Assembly (NCBI GenBank): GCA_947561585.1
Contig: CANNZV010002481.1
Coordinates: 32,365-96,364, forward strand
Direction: 5' to 3'
Length of the DNA stretch: 64,000 bases
Source: Caprella mutica
Taxonomy: Eukaryota; Arthropoda; Malacostraca; Amphipoda; Caprellidae
The position numbers and the translations under genes were made by a program. Below the pieces are notes generated by a model. It did no database searches. It saw only the letters and a program-made list of their open reading frames with translations, and had not been told where the DNA came from. Below are positions 1-11,700 of the stretch, one piece after another (the stretch's first letter is position 1; each line of letters starts with the position of its first letter).

Positions 1-617
1 TAAGCGTATTTGGTAGCACTGATGACGTCACAGACCTCTAAACCAATCAGAGCTACCAACGTCATCATAGCAGAAAGGTTGAAAATAATCATAGCAATGA
101 GGTCAGAAAAGTAGGTTTTATTGTGGCTATGCCATTTTGCCGGTGGCTATCATTACCAGTCAGGATTATACGACACTGGCATTGTAGCTACACTTTTCGG
201 TGTCCTTTTTCCTTCGGTATAATGTATCCTTTTTATGGGGGAGGGGAGATATATGTGGGGGGAGAGGGGGGGATATGTCATTGAACTTTAAATCGTGTGA
301 AGGAAGTTGTGGTGCGATTTCTTACGGTGATAACGAAACCAATCGGTACAGGTTTTAATCTCATTTGCATGTATTATAAAAATAATATATGCCTTTTAAA
401 CAGGGTTTGACTATTTTATATGTAGCCATTATATAAATAAAATCTTGATCTACTAATTTTGAGTGATCTAACTGAAGGATTAATAAATTAATAAATTTCT
501 TTGGAAATAAATAAAATAAAGTTATAGTTAAACAAAGTTCTAAAATGATAATGAAAAGATTTCAGCCATTAAACTTTTTTATTTATTATTTATACGTACA
601 TACACAGACAGAATGTA
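1..617. other. Non-coding left edge
   Basis: No exon with plausible splice sites was found. A perfect TGACGTCA (CRE-like) octamer and an ACCAATCAG box lie within the first 60 bases, which could be promoter elements of a gene to the left, but there is no transcript evidence. Around 234-275 there is a G-rich run. Confidence 0.4.
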
Positions 618-738
618 TAGGGTAAGTTCCGAGTTATCGGACACTTCCATAATTTCGATCATGCAATGATACTTTTTTTTACTTTGTTCTTACATTACCG
701 AAAACATAGACCCGTTCAATAACTCCGAACATACCCTA
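618..738. mobile_element. GGGTAAG-type inverted-repeat element (MITE), copy 1
   Basis: 121 bp. Opens TAGGGTAAGTTCCGAGTTAT and closes with a degenerate inverse ending CATACCCTA. First member of the dispersed family described under findings. Confidence 0.7.
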
Positions 739-1217
739 GTATCTAAATAATTATAACATTTTTATTGATTAAAGTAATCATGATTGTATTTTATTCCTAA
801 TAAAAAGATAATGTAGAACAAATTAAAGTTTAATTAAGTTATTTAATATTAAATATGATTTATTATCACATATACTCTACCACGAATTTTTTCGATTAAA
901 ATCTATATTAGAAAATTAAAAGAAAGAAACACTTGCGCCAAGTTAATTTATGCTCGTGAATGCAGGAAAGATACTCCGTGTGATCACAGTTTCCAAGGAT
1001 TAAAATTATCAAATTACAACAGTTTGAAGTTATTTTTCAATAATTCTATTTTTTATTAATAAAAAAGTAGATAACTTATCGGAAAATACTTTCCAACAAC
1101 CATAGGAGTAGAATAATACTTAAATAATCTGAGTAAATTAAATAAAAGAACATGGAGTAAAATATACATACTATTTGGTAGATGAAATGGACACAGAAAG
1201 AGTTTAGCACTAAAAAA

Positions 1218-1440
1218 TTGTAAACACGTGTTAAAGCATGTGCACACGTGTTCTAATACGTTTGCACGTGCTTTTAACAGGCCTAAGTGTGTGTTTAATA
1301 CGTCTGAACGTGCTTTAACACGCTTGGCAGTGTTCTAACACGCTTAAACGTGTTTTAACACGCTTGAACGTGTTGAAACACACCTACACGTGTTTTATAC
1401 GTTTGAACGTGCTCTAACACGTTCGATCCTGCCTGAACAC
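1218..1440. repeat. Degenerate tandem array rich in CACGTG
   Basis: About eleven imperfect units of roughly 20 bp of the form ACGCTTGAACGTGTTTTAAC. Several units contain the palindrome CACGTG or ACACGTGTT. Non-coding, downstream of the FRRS1-like gene. Confidence 0.75.
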
Positions 1441-1570
1441 TGTTCTAATTAGTTTGTCCTAATATTAATTTAGGTAGACGTTTCTATTTATTTCTACATT
1501 TTTTTAACTTTGAGGCACTTACAAAAAACCTTAAAATCTATTTGGTCGACATTCCTACTTATAGGGTAAA

Positions 1571-1754
1571 TGGGGTAAATTGTGAGTCATCGAACACATC
1601 CATATTATCGTACATATAATTTAGCATCTTAATTCGTTCTATAAAGTTTTTACTATATATACGAAAATATAATGAAAACTATATAAAATAACTAATTAAA
1701 TTATTGAATGTGTCCGATAATATGGATGCGTACGACAACACGTAACTCACCCCA
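1571..1754. mobile_element. GGGTAAG-type MITE, diverged copy 2
   Basis: Left end TGGGGTAAATTGTGAGTCAT and right end closing GTAACTCACCCCA are inverse copies; both arms also share ATCCATATTATCG. A diverged subfamily of the same element. Confidence 0.6.
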
Positions 1755-1869
1755 TTAGAGACAGTGAAAATAACCCATCAGCTACCCTGCACTGAGGGTC
1801 ATTTCTGTGAGATTATTATTCATTATCACTAGTGTAGACTATTTCTATTTACAGTAATAAATATACGAA

Positions 1870-2095
1870 TAGGGTAAGGGACCAATTATCGGTCAGATTC
1901 ACATCTTCGGTCATGGAAGAGAAAAAAGTTATAATAATAATTTTTTTATTTTACTTGGTATCCATGATGCCTTCAAGTATCATGGATACCAATTAAAATT
2001 TTCAGGTAGCATGGATACCAATTAAAATTGAATAATAATTATTTTATAGTTTTTTCTTATATGATCGAAGATGTGAAGCTGACCAATAATTCGTA
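1870..2095. mobile_element. GGGTAAG-type MITE, copy 3, with nested ATCATGGATACC palindrome
   Basis: Left arm starts TAGGGTAAGGGACCAATTAT; right arm carries ATATGATCGAAGATGTGAAG. Between them TTGGTATCCATGATG and two inverse copies of it form a second internal palindrome. Confidence 0.65.
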
Positions 2096-2346
2096 GATAT
2101 AAGAATAGTTTAATGCACTAAGACACATTGGATAGTAATGATTATAATAGATAGAAAATTCATTTTCAATAATTAGAATTTATAAAAAAAAACATTGATT
2201 TGATAAAATAGAGTACAAACTTCTATGATGTGACAACATGATATATTTAAAAAATTAAAAGTCATTTTTGGGAAATATTTGAAAAATTTGATAGAATTCT
2301 TTGTTAAAATTTAAAACCTTTAATTGCACATGACATTATCCAACAC

Positions 2347-2645
2347 AGGGACTTTTAATTGCATATAGACCTTTAATTTCACATAGACATTTAATTTCAC
2401 ATAGACCTTTAATTTCACATAGACCTTTATTGTCACATAGACCTTTAATTTCAAATAGACCTTTATTGTCACATAGACCTTTAATTTCAAATAGACTTTT
2501 AATTTCACATAGACCTTTAATTTCACATAGACCTTTAATTTCACATAGACCTTTATTGTCACATAGACCTTTAATTTCAAATAGACTTTTAATTTCACAT
2601 AGACCTTTAATTTCACATAGACCTTTAATTTCAAATAGACCTTTA
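2347..2645. repeat. 18-bp minisatellite, about 16 copies
   Basis: Unit ACCTTTAATTTCACATAG with a TTTATTGTCACATAG variant. It starts about 110 bp beyond the FRRS1-like stop codon, so it may lie in the 3' UTR. Because 18 is a multiple of three, it yields fake open frames on both strands. Confidence 0.92.
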
Positions 2646-2756
2646 CAAACCTTACTTGCACATAAACCCGATAAGTGATTATTCAAACAAGAACAGATTT
2701 TTCAATAATTTTTACCACCCCGTTCCTTGCTCAAAATTTGTGTGGACAACCTATTC

Positions 2757-5700
2757 TCATTTCTCCCAGAACTTCACCCCCCAGTCCTCCAGCTGCTCAT
2801 CCCCCAGCACTATCACACTAATGAGACCAGCAGTCACCAGCCAAACCACAAGCAGGTACAGAGCCAGCATGAACTTTCTGAACAGGGCACCCTGTGAAAA
2901 AAAAGACAATATTAACATACACTAGTACAGTACCTGTTATTGAATCTAAATTATATTCGAATGAAATTATGTATAATGGATATACATATTCTGATTAAAC
3001 AAAAAAAAAATATATATATATATATATTTTTTTTGTAAATAATTAATGTGAATTATTATTGTTGCCCGTAGTCATGATACTGCCACAAATGATTTGTTTC
3101 TCCTTTTAAAATGTATTTCTTAATAAAATGTGTGACACACGGACGGACGGACGCGGCTCTTATTATACCGGGTAACCAATAAAAACTGGTCGAAAGTAAA
3201 TGCTTATAACTCAAAAAGTAATTAATGTAGAAAGGTAAAACAAAAATCACAAAAAAGAGTATATTCTCAAGTTATATTCGGTATACAACCAGTGCTTGAA
3301 ATTCTTACCGCTGTGCTAAATACTGAGATTAATCCTTTTTTCAAAATTAGCGATTACTGCAACTAATATATTCTGGTTACTTCACGTATTACTTGCTTTA
3401 AGTCTTCAATCATGTTTGGTTTCAATTTGAATACCTTCTCTTTAACATATACCAGAGATAAAATCCAAAGGTGAAAGGTCAAGGGACTTAGTTGGACAGT
3501 AAAAACGGTTCGGTGCGAAATAATCTTGTCCTCGAAGTGATTTTTCAATCAGTCTACTGCAGACAAGAATGTGTATGCAGTTGCAGTGTCATAATGGAAC
3601 CAAAAGTCAATATGACTGTCGTCAGTCATTACAGTATTTAACATTTCAATGTATTCGTCGGTGTTTACAGTACAAACATTTTCAGTCTCTACATCTTTAA
3701 AAAAATATGGACCATGCATGGCCTATGCGAACTCAAACCGCACCGAACTGTCACTCTCGCCGAGTGTAATGATTTCTCAAACACTTCATTTCTTGTCCAT
3801 TTATTGAACAAATTCTTAACCATTTTAATTTTTATATCCTTGTTGTATTGAATGGCCTATTTTCTCTTAACTTTGTTGCAGAACTGCTTAAATGATAATG
3901 TTTAGCAATGAAAACACGCTATTCAATAGTTAGTTGCATATTGATTCATGAGGCTTGAATAAAATGTAATGACGAAATAACCATTATGTTTAATTAGGAT
4001 ATCTGTATCCCACATTAGATAGTTTTAATATCTTTGATATCAAATAAAACTTGAGAATATACTCTTTTATGTGATTTTATAAGCATTTACTTTCGATCAG
4101 TTTTTTATTGGTCACCCGGTAGTATAGATTGATGAACAAATTTGTAGGTTGAATTTTTTTTGAAAAAACAACAAATATTTGATGATGAACATCTATTCTA
4201 ACTAGATTATGTGCACTCGGTAGAGCACATACCTTCGCCTCCGCTTTGACCCGTTCTCTCCCAAAATTTAAGAAACTGCTTACTGGATAATAATTAATCG
4301 TCCCACCACATTTCAGACAATTTGGTACAATGCTTTTTGAGTTATTGAGTTATAAATGACCTTGACCTTTCTTCCGATAGCTAGCTCCCAAAATATAACA
4401 AAATGGTTCCTGTATATTGACCAATCGTCCCACAAAGTTTCATTCAATATGGTGCAATCCTTTTTGAGTAATAAATGACCATGACGTTGATCTTTGACCA
4501 GGTTGTACCCAAAATTCTAGCAGCAGGTCACTGGACATTGACCAATCGTTTCACTAAATTTCAGGCAATTTGGTTGAACACTTTTTCAGTTAAGCGAATA
4601 ACAAGATGATAAATAAATAAATTCCGATGAAAATATGACCTTCCCGCATTCTGCAAAGGTAATAAATTATAAATATTCATGGAGCAATTACGGTTGCATT
4701 TCTATAAAATAGTAAAGCAAATATTTTTTAAAACTAAAAAATGTATTCTGGTCCATTAACATAACTAGCTTAAAATCTGGTCCGTTAACTTTACTTGCTC
4801 CAAATTCATATTTGATTCATCTACCGTTATCCGATAACATCCCTCCTTCGTTGACATCAAAAGGACGCTAAGGATACGCCTACTTAATAGATTTAACAAT
4901 TACATGGTGTAGGGTAAGTTACGAATTATAGGTCAGTTCCACATTTTCGATCATATAATCTATGTAAATGATAATAATTTTATTTTAAATTTAATTGGTA
5001 TCCGTGATACTTACCAATCAGAATAAAAATATAATACTAATATGTTTTTTCTTATATGACTGAAGATGTGAAAGTGACCGATAATTCGAAACTCACCCTA
5101 CCACATATGGTACATGTTACTCACGGGTGCATCCCTGAGAATAGGTTCGTCATGTCTGTCGAAGTCTTTCATAGAGCCAACCTGCTGCTTAGCTTTGTTG
5201 TCGCTGATGCACTCGCCGATCTGAAAAAATATATCATGAATCACGGAAAAAACAGAATATAAAGAAAAAATGATAACCAAATTTTACTATTCTAAAATTT
5301 TAAGATATTTAAAATACTTTAAAGGTCCTCTCCAGGCTCCGGGAAAAAAATGAGTTTATTACATAATATTGAAGAACTAAGGTCTACGATCATTATTCCG
5401 CAAACCGCATACAATTCGGTTCAGTATATATTTTATTATTTGCTTTTAAAGTTTTTTAATACTATGTGAGCAACAATCGAGCGAATCTCTAACCTGACGC
5501 TGAGAAAGAAGATTGTACACTCTTTGTTTTGATTTCAAATTTAGATTTTTAAACAAACAATGCGTTTTTTGTCTTCTTTTAAGATATTAATTGTTTCTAA
5601 AAGTATATAAACGTTTCTATAATAAGTTCATCCACATTTAAACCTTTAAAGGAATATTAAATAGATTTATTAAACCAAATACCTAGTTGACAATCAAAAC

Positions 5701-8700
5701 AAATGGTGTACATTCTTCTTCTTCAGACTGAAAATTAGAGAGTCGGAAGTAGAGTAGGTTTTTTAGAGTTTGGATTATAGAAATCTTTAAAAGCAAATAA
5801 AATTGAAATTATGCTATCAAATTTCATGGGGTTTGCAGTAAAATGATAAGAAACATTAGCCTAGTTGATTTAAGCAATAAAAAAATTTGCTTGGAGGGGA
5901 CCTTTAAAGATGTTTTCGGAGCGGTCAGAATAACAATCAGTTAGATCAGAGTCTGTCAAAAAGGTTGTCAGATGTTTCGTTTAAAGACATTACGTCGAAA
6001 GGACGTTTTCATCTGTTTTCATAAAGATTATATTAGAACACTGTAACATGTGTGTAAAAAGGGGGGCGTTACAACAAACTAGCGGATACAACAACCGACA
6101 TAACGGCCGTTTAGTTGAGTGCGTTAACATCTCCTTTACTAAAATTCGTCGAGGAATCATCCTGTTGACGGAAGGTCTTTCGACGAAACGTCTGCAGAAG
6201 CTATCCTGCGTTCCCTAAGACCAAGGACTCACCGACAGCAGGATGTGGGTGAGGACATGGTACCCAATGAAGACTATCATCAGCCACCAGGTCCAGCGGG
6301 GAATACCATGAAGATCCAGACCGTAGAAGATGGCTGTGAGACCAAGAATCTGAGCAGCGTTTCCGACGAACCAATGAACCCAGTTGAACACGCTACGATT
6401 GGGGTTGTCAGGCTTGCAGCGGAACAGAGCCATGAAGGGTTGGATGAAACACAGAGCTTGAGGGAAAAGTAGAGAAATTTACATTGAAACAAAAACATAA
6501 TTTTGTTTATAGCTACATTTAAAAAAAAATTATGTAATTATATGTTTGTAAATAAATAAAATTTTCAATTTTCTTTCAAATTTTTCCATTAGTTAGCTAA
6601 AAACAAGAAGACAATTTTTCTAGAAGAATAAAACTTGACTTAAAATAAAACCAAAACTACATTACAAAGAGTTGGAGGCTCACCAATGCTGACGATACCA
6701 ATGTAGGCATGGGGATTAACGTTGGCTTTAGTTCTAGTCCAACCCTCCAAGTGAACCGCCATAATCACGAAACCTGCCATGGTTAGGGCCCAGGTAAGAC
6801 CCATGAAGAGGCGATGGAACTGAAAGAAGGGTACGTTAGTTAACAGAATGGAATATAAATGATTAGTTCATAAGTTAATTACTCTTGTGTTTCAACCTTT
6901 CAACATCCACAAAATCTCGTCCCAACATCCACACAATCACACCACACCCTAATTGGCCTCATCGGCTTTAGTTACCCACATGGAACCACTGGTCGATACC
7001 GCAAGTCTTGTGTTGCCGCCATGTCTGTTTGTAGTACCGAGCCAAAAGCATCCCGGTGGAGGCAGCTCCAACCCACGCAGCTACCATGAAGCAAGCGTGG
7101 AGGATCACCATGATGGAGTTGGAGAGCCCCAATGGATCGTAAGAATCCATGCCGGTTGCACTGGCGGTAGCTCCCTTGTCGGAGTGGAAGGTGAGTAGTC
7201 CAGCTGTTTATAAAAGAAAATATAAAAAACGGTCACAGGTGATTATGACGTCATATGCTATCTACCTAGTCGATGATGACGTCACACACTATCTAGTCGA
7301 TAATGACGTCACTCCTCACCTTCATTGAGAGGTCCCGAGGCAACCATTAGGTGGAATTCTCCTTCGTCCAGATCAAAAGGCTGGCCGTTTATATCCATCT
7401 TGGTGTTTCTGTTGTAGCGGCAGTAGAGTTTACCATCTACTTGCTGCATCTCGAAGTTGTAGAGTCCTTCTGTTTGCTGTAGAAATAAATAGGGTTGTAG
7501 TAGTTTTATTAACTTTCTATTAACATTTTATAACAAAAGGCATTTCAATGCAGTTTTCAGCAACAAATACGGTTGGATTTCAGCTATCCAAAAATTGAAT
7601 CAAAAATCTCCAAGATTAAATAAATCATCAGCTGAATAGATGTTAATGAACTGTGTTTCTGTTCGAGTGATTCACCCCCTTATGGTTCGGCAAACTGGCA
7701 AACACTAAGTTCTAGTGACTAAATAGAATCACAATAACTATACAGTGTTAATCTACATACCAATAGCATCATACTTATGAAGTAGAAGTCAGCTACACAC
7801 ATTATCACATTAGGTTAAACAAGTTTCCTCACTTAATATTAGGTACAAATTAGTTAACTAGCTTAATATTAGGTACAAATTAGTTAACTAGCTTAATATT
7901 AGGTACAAATTAGTTAACTAGCTTAATATTAGGTACAAATTAGTTTACTCGCTTAATATTAGGTACAAATTAGTTAACTAGCTTAATATTAGGTACAAAT
8001 TAGTTAACTAGCTTAATATTAGGTACAAATTAGTTTACTAGCTTAACATGAAGCAAAAGTCAGCTCCCGAGGCCACATAACTTTACTCACATCAACGAAG
8101 AATTTGTTGGTTTTTCCTTCATTCCAAGTCATGACGACATCGACCACACCGTTGAATGTTCTACATGCAACCACGCTATCACTACCCTGGAAAATTAAAA
8201 AAAATGAACAAGGCCTGCTGAAATGAATAAATTACTATTATATTATCTACACTGAAATAAGCAAAAGGAAGTATATAAAGAGATTTTAGGAATTTAGTGT
8301 TACATTGCCCGAAAAGTATTAAATACTTACATATTGGCTTGAACTCTTATTATTTTATAATAAGCTTGTCCGTCTATGAGCTTATATAGTGCTGGACATT
8401 TTCCTTTATCATTCAATGAAATGTTACTATGTTTACAATAAAATAGTGTTGCACACCACTCCACCACACTCACCATTTTACTATCGAAGGACAGTCCCCC
8501 GGCGACGTAAGCATTCGGTGTGTTGGGGTTCACATCCCCCATAATTTCGAAGGTGTAGTCCTGGTCTACTTTGGTGTAGGTGAAGAGACTTTCGCAACTG
8601 TGGGGGGAATTGAGATATAATGGGGGTAGTGGAGGAGATGAGTCTCACCTTCCAATGGCAATGTCAAGAAATTATTGAAAGAATATCAGTTAGTTAAGGG

Positions 8701-11700
8701 AATATAATATTTATTTATTTTTAGCATAGCTTGAGCAATTCCCGTATAATTGGATGATTCCACATCTTTGATCATGTAAGTAAAAAATAATAGCTATTTA
8801 AAGAACTTCACAGAGGAAAAATAAAGTACCCAATCTATATTACAAAAAATGCGGTCAGTTTTTTATATATATTTTTTTTTATTTGACCAGCATTGCTTTC
8901 CACCACCATTTCTTCTTCTAACTCACTTTTCTTTGGCTTCACAACCAGATGGTAGTCCAAAACAACCTTTGTTGACTCTGCAACCGAGGTAGATAGGGTC
9001 CTGAAACATTGAGGTACATATAAGAAAAACCTCACTTATGGTGATGTAGCTACTAGATAATCTTTAAAATATGACCTAAATGAGGAGTTAATTTTAGTAG
9101 TAGATAACCAATAGTTGTGCTACTTTAGCATGAAAATCTATTAAATAACGATCATCCGTTTTAACAACAGGGTTGATGAAGAACAATTTATTATTGGTTC
9201 TTCCAAAATAAATTTTTCATTTAAAATCTTCAACAATATACTATTATAGACAAATATTGCAAAATAACTGAATATAAAAAAGCATGTGTGAGAAAAAGGA
9301 AATAATTCAAAATATCAAAGCAGGAGCTACAGTGAATACCACTAAAATTAAACATTTTTATGAAAAATTAATTGAAAAAAATGGAAAAAAATTGAAATTT
9401 TTATATAAATATTTCATCGTATCTAATTTTTCAAAAAGGATGAAAGTTTTTTATCATCTTTCAGTCCCTGTATCAGTTCTTTGACTAACAAATTGGCTGA
9501 ATTGGCTAGTTTCCTTGACAGGGGTCTGTGGTTTGATAGCAGGAACTTGTGCACGGTTGGGTTTGTTTCGGTTACGGAAACCGGAGAGAAGACCGCCTCC
9601 GCGATTGTTGCCGCTTCTTGGTGCTTTCTAATTTAGGAAACAAAACACAAAAAACACGTAAACAAAACACAAACAAAACAGTAAAAAAAATCCCAAAAGG
9701 AAAATAACATAAATTTAGTAACATAAGCCAACATAAAAAAATGTCAAAGATGTCAAACCACAATAAGAAATTCCACTTGAACATGCGAGTAATGCAGTCC
9801 ACCTAACTGACAACAGTCCACCTAACGGACAACAGTCCACCTAACGGACAACAGTCCACCTAACGGACAACAGTCCACCTAACTGACAACAGTCCACCTA
9901 ACTGACAACAGTCCACCTAACTGACAACAGTCCACCTAACTGACAACAGTCCACCTAACTGACAGCAGTCCACCTAACTGACAGCAGTCCACCTAACTGA
10001 CAGTAGTCCACCTAACTGACAGTAGTCCATCTAACTGACAGTAGTCCATCTAACTGACAGTAGTCCACCTAACTGACAGTAGTCCACCTAACTGACAGCA
10101 GTCCACCTAACTGACAGCAGTCCACCTAACTGACAGCAGTCCACCTAACTGACAGTAGTCCACCTAACTGACAGCAGTCCACCTAACTGACAGCAGTCCA
10201 CCTAACTGACAGTAGTCCACCTAACTGACAGTAGTCCACCTAACTGACAGTAGTCCACCTAACTGACAGTAGTCCACCTAACTGACAGTAGTCCACCTAA
10301 CTGACAGCAGTCCACCTAACTAACAGCAGTCCACCTAACTGACAGCAGTCCACCTAACTGACAGCAGTCCACCTAACTGACAGCAGTCCACCTAACTGAC
10401 AGCAGTCCACCTAACTGACAGCAGTCCACCTAACTGACAGCAGTCCACCTAACTGACAGCAGTCCACCTAACTGACAGCAGTCCACCTAACTGACAGCAG
10501 TCCACCTAACTGACAGCAGTCCACCTAACTGACAGCAGTCCACCTAACTGACAGCAGTCCACCTAACTGACAGCAGTCCACCTAACTGACAGTAGTCCAC
10601 CTAACTGACAGTAGTCCACCTAACTGACAGTAGTCCACCTAACTGACAGTAGTCCACCTAACTGACAGTAGTCCACCTAACTGACAGTAGTCCACCTAAC
10701 TGACAGTAGTCCACCTAACTGACAGTAGTCCACCTAACTGACAGCAGTCCACCTAACTGACAGCAGTCCACCTAACTGACAGCAGTCCACCTAACTGACA
10801 GCAGTCCACCTAACTGACAGCAGTCCACCTAACTGACAGCAGTCCACCTAACTGACAGCAGTCCACCTAACTGACAGTAATCCACCTAACTGACAGTAAT
10901 CCACCTAACTGACAGTAATCCACCTAACTGACAGTAATCCACCTAACTGACAGTAATCCACCTAACTGACAGTAGTCCACCTAACTGACAGTAGTCCACC
11001 TAACTGACAGTAGTCCACCTAACTGACAGCAGTCCACCTAACTGACAGCAGTCCACCTAACTGACAGTAATCCACCTAACTGACAGTAATCCACCTAACT
11101 GACAGTAATCCACCTAACTGACAGTAATCCACCTAACTGACAGTAATCCACCTAACTGACAGTAATCCACCTAACAAACACCAGTGACCAATGTGCAATA
11201 AAGAGTTTTTGCAAAATTGAGTAAATAAATTTAATTTCTTATATCAATATTCTTGCAAAGGCCTCACTGTTAGTTTTGACACAGAAAAACCTACTGCGCT
11301 CAATCTAAAGATTGTATAACATCTTTGCCATTTTCAGAAAACACATATAAACAAACAAACATATAAAAAACACAAGTAACTTAAAAAATCGAACAAAACC
11401 AACAAAAAAGCACAAAAAGTGTACAAACAGAACTACGTATGTGTGGTCTTACGGTCGTAGCTGAAGCAGTTGTAGTAGGAGCAGCAGGAGGAGCCGTAGT
11501 AGCGGCAGTAGGAGCAGTAGAAGCAACTACTGTCACCTTCTCAGATATGATACCAGTCCAGAAAGTAGAGAAGTCCTGGACTACAGTAGCTCTGGAAAAA
11601 ATTAGTATAAGTTATATGATGAGTAGTTTTTCAGTTAATATTTTTTCAGTTAGCTTAACTTTCTAATTTAATTTCTATCTTTCAGGATTAATTAGGTCAT

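Larger units (their letters stand above)
2757..7203 (-). other. FRRS1: FRRS1-like exons 11-15: cytochrome b561 core
   Basis: Six hydrophobic segments lie at about residues 412-442, 463-483, 496-514, 527-553, 559-579 and 619-640. Four histidines fall where b561 haem ligands are expected: His420 (ILHACFM), His461 (WFHFHR), His496 (NPHAYIG) and His532 (NWVHW). The WFHFHR motif is made by splicing exon 11 at a GTGGGT donor directly to exon 12; the alternative cut a few bases on breaks the frame. The 32-codon exon 14 (5125-5220) is a hydrophilic loop before the last helix. The last exon encodes that helix and ends GVKFWEK and TGA. Confidence 0.92.

Noticed and set aside
2320..2686. Overlapping open frames of 82-116 codons on both strands, made of KGLCEI- or SHRPLI-type repeats
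   Set aside because: They are the translation of the 18-bp minisatellite. A period divisible by three stays open in several frames. No splice or start context.
6980..6982. Alternative donor for FRRS1-like exon 11 at CCATGTGG then GTAACT
   Set aside because: It shifts the frame of exon 12. The GTGGGT donor after CAT keeps the frame and makes the WFHFHR motif expected in cytochrome b561.
9795..11175. CRISPR-like regular array
   Set aside because: There are no spacers: units are contiguous 19-mers. The genome is eukaryotic. The same holds for the other arrays.
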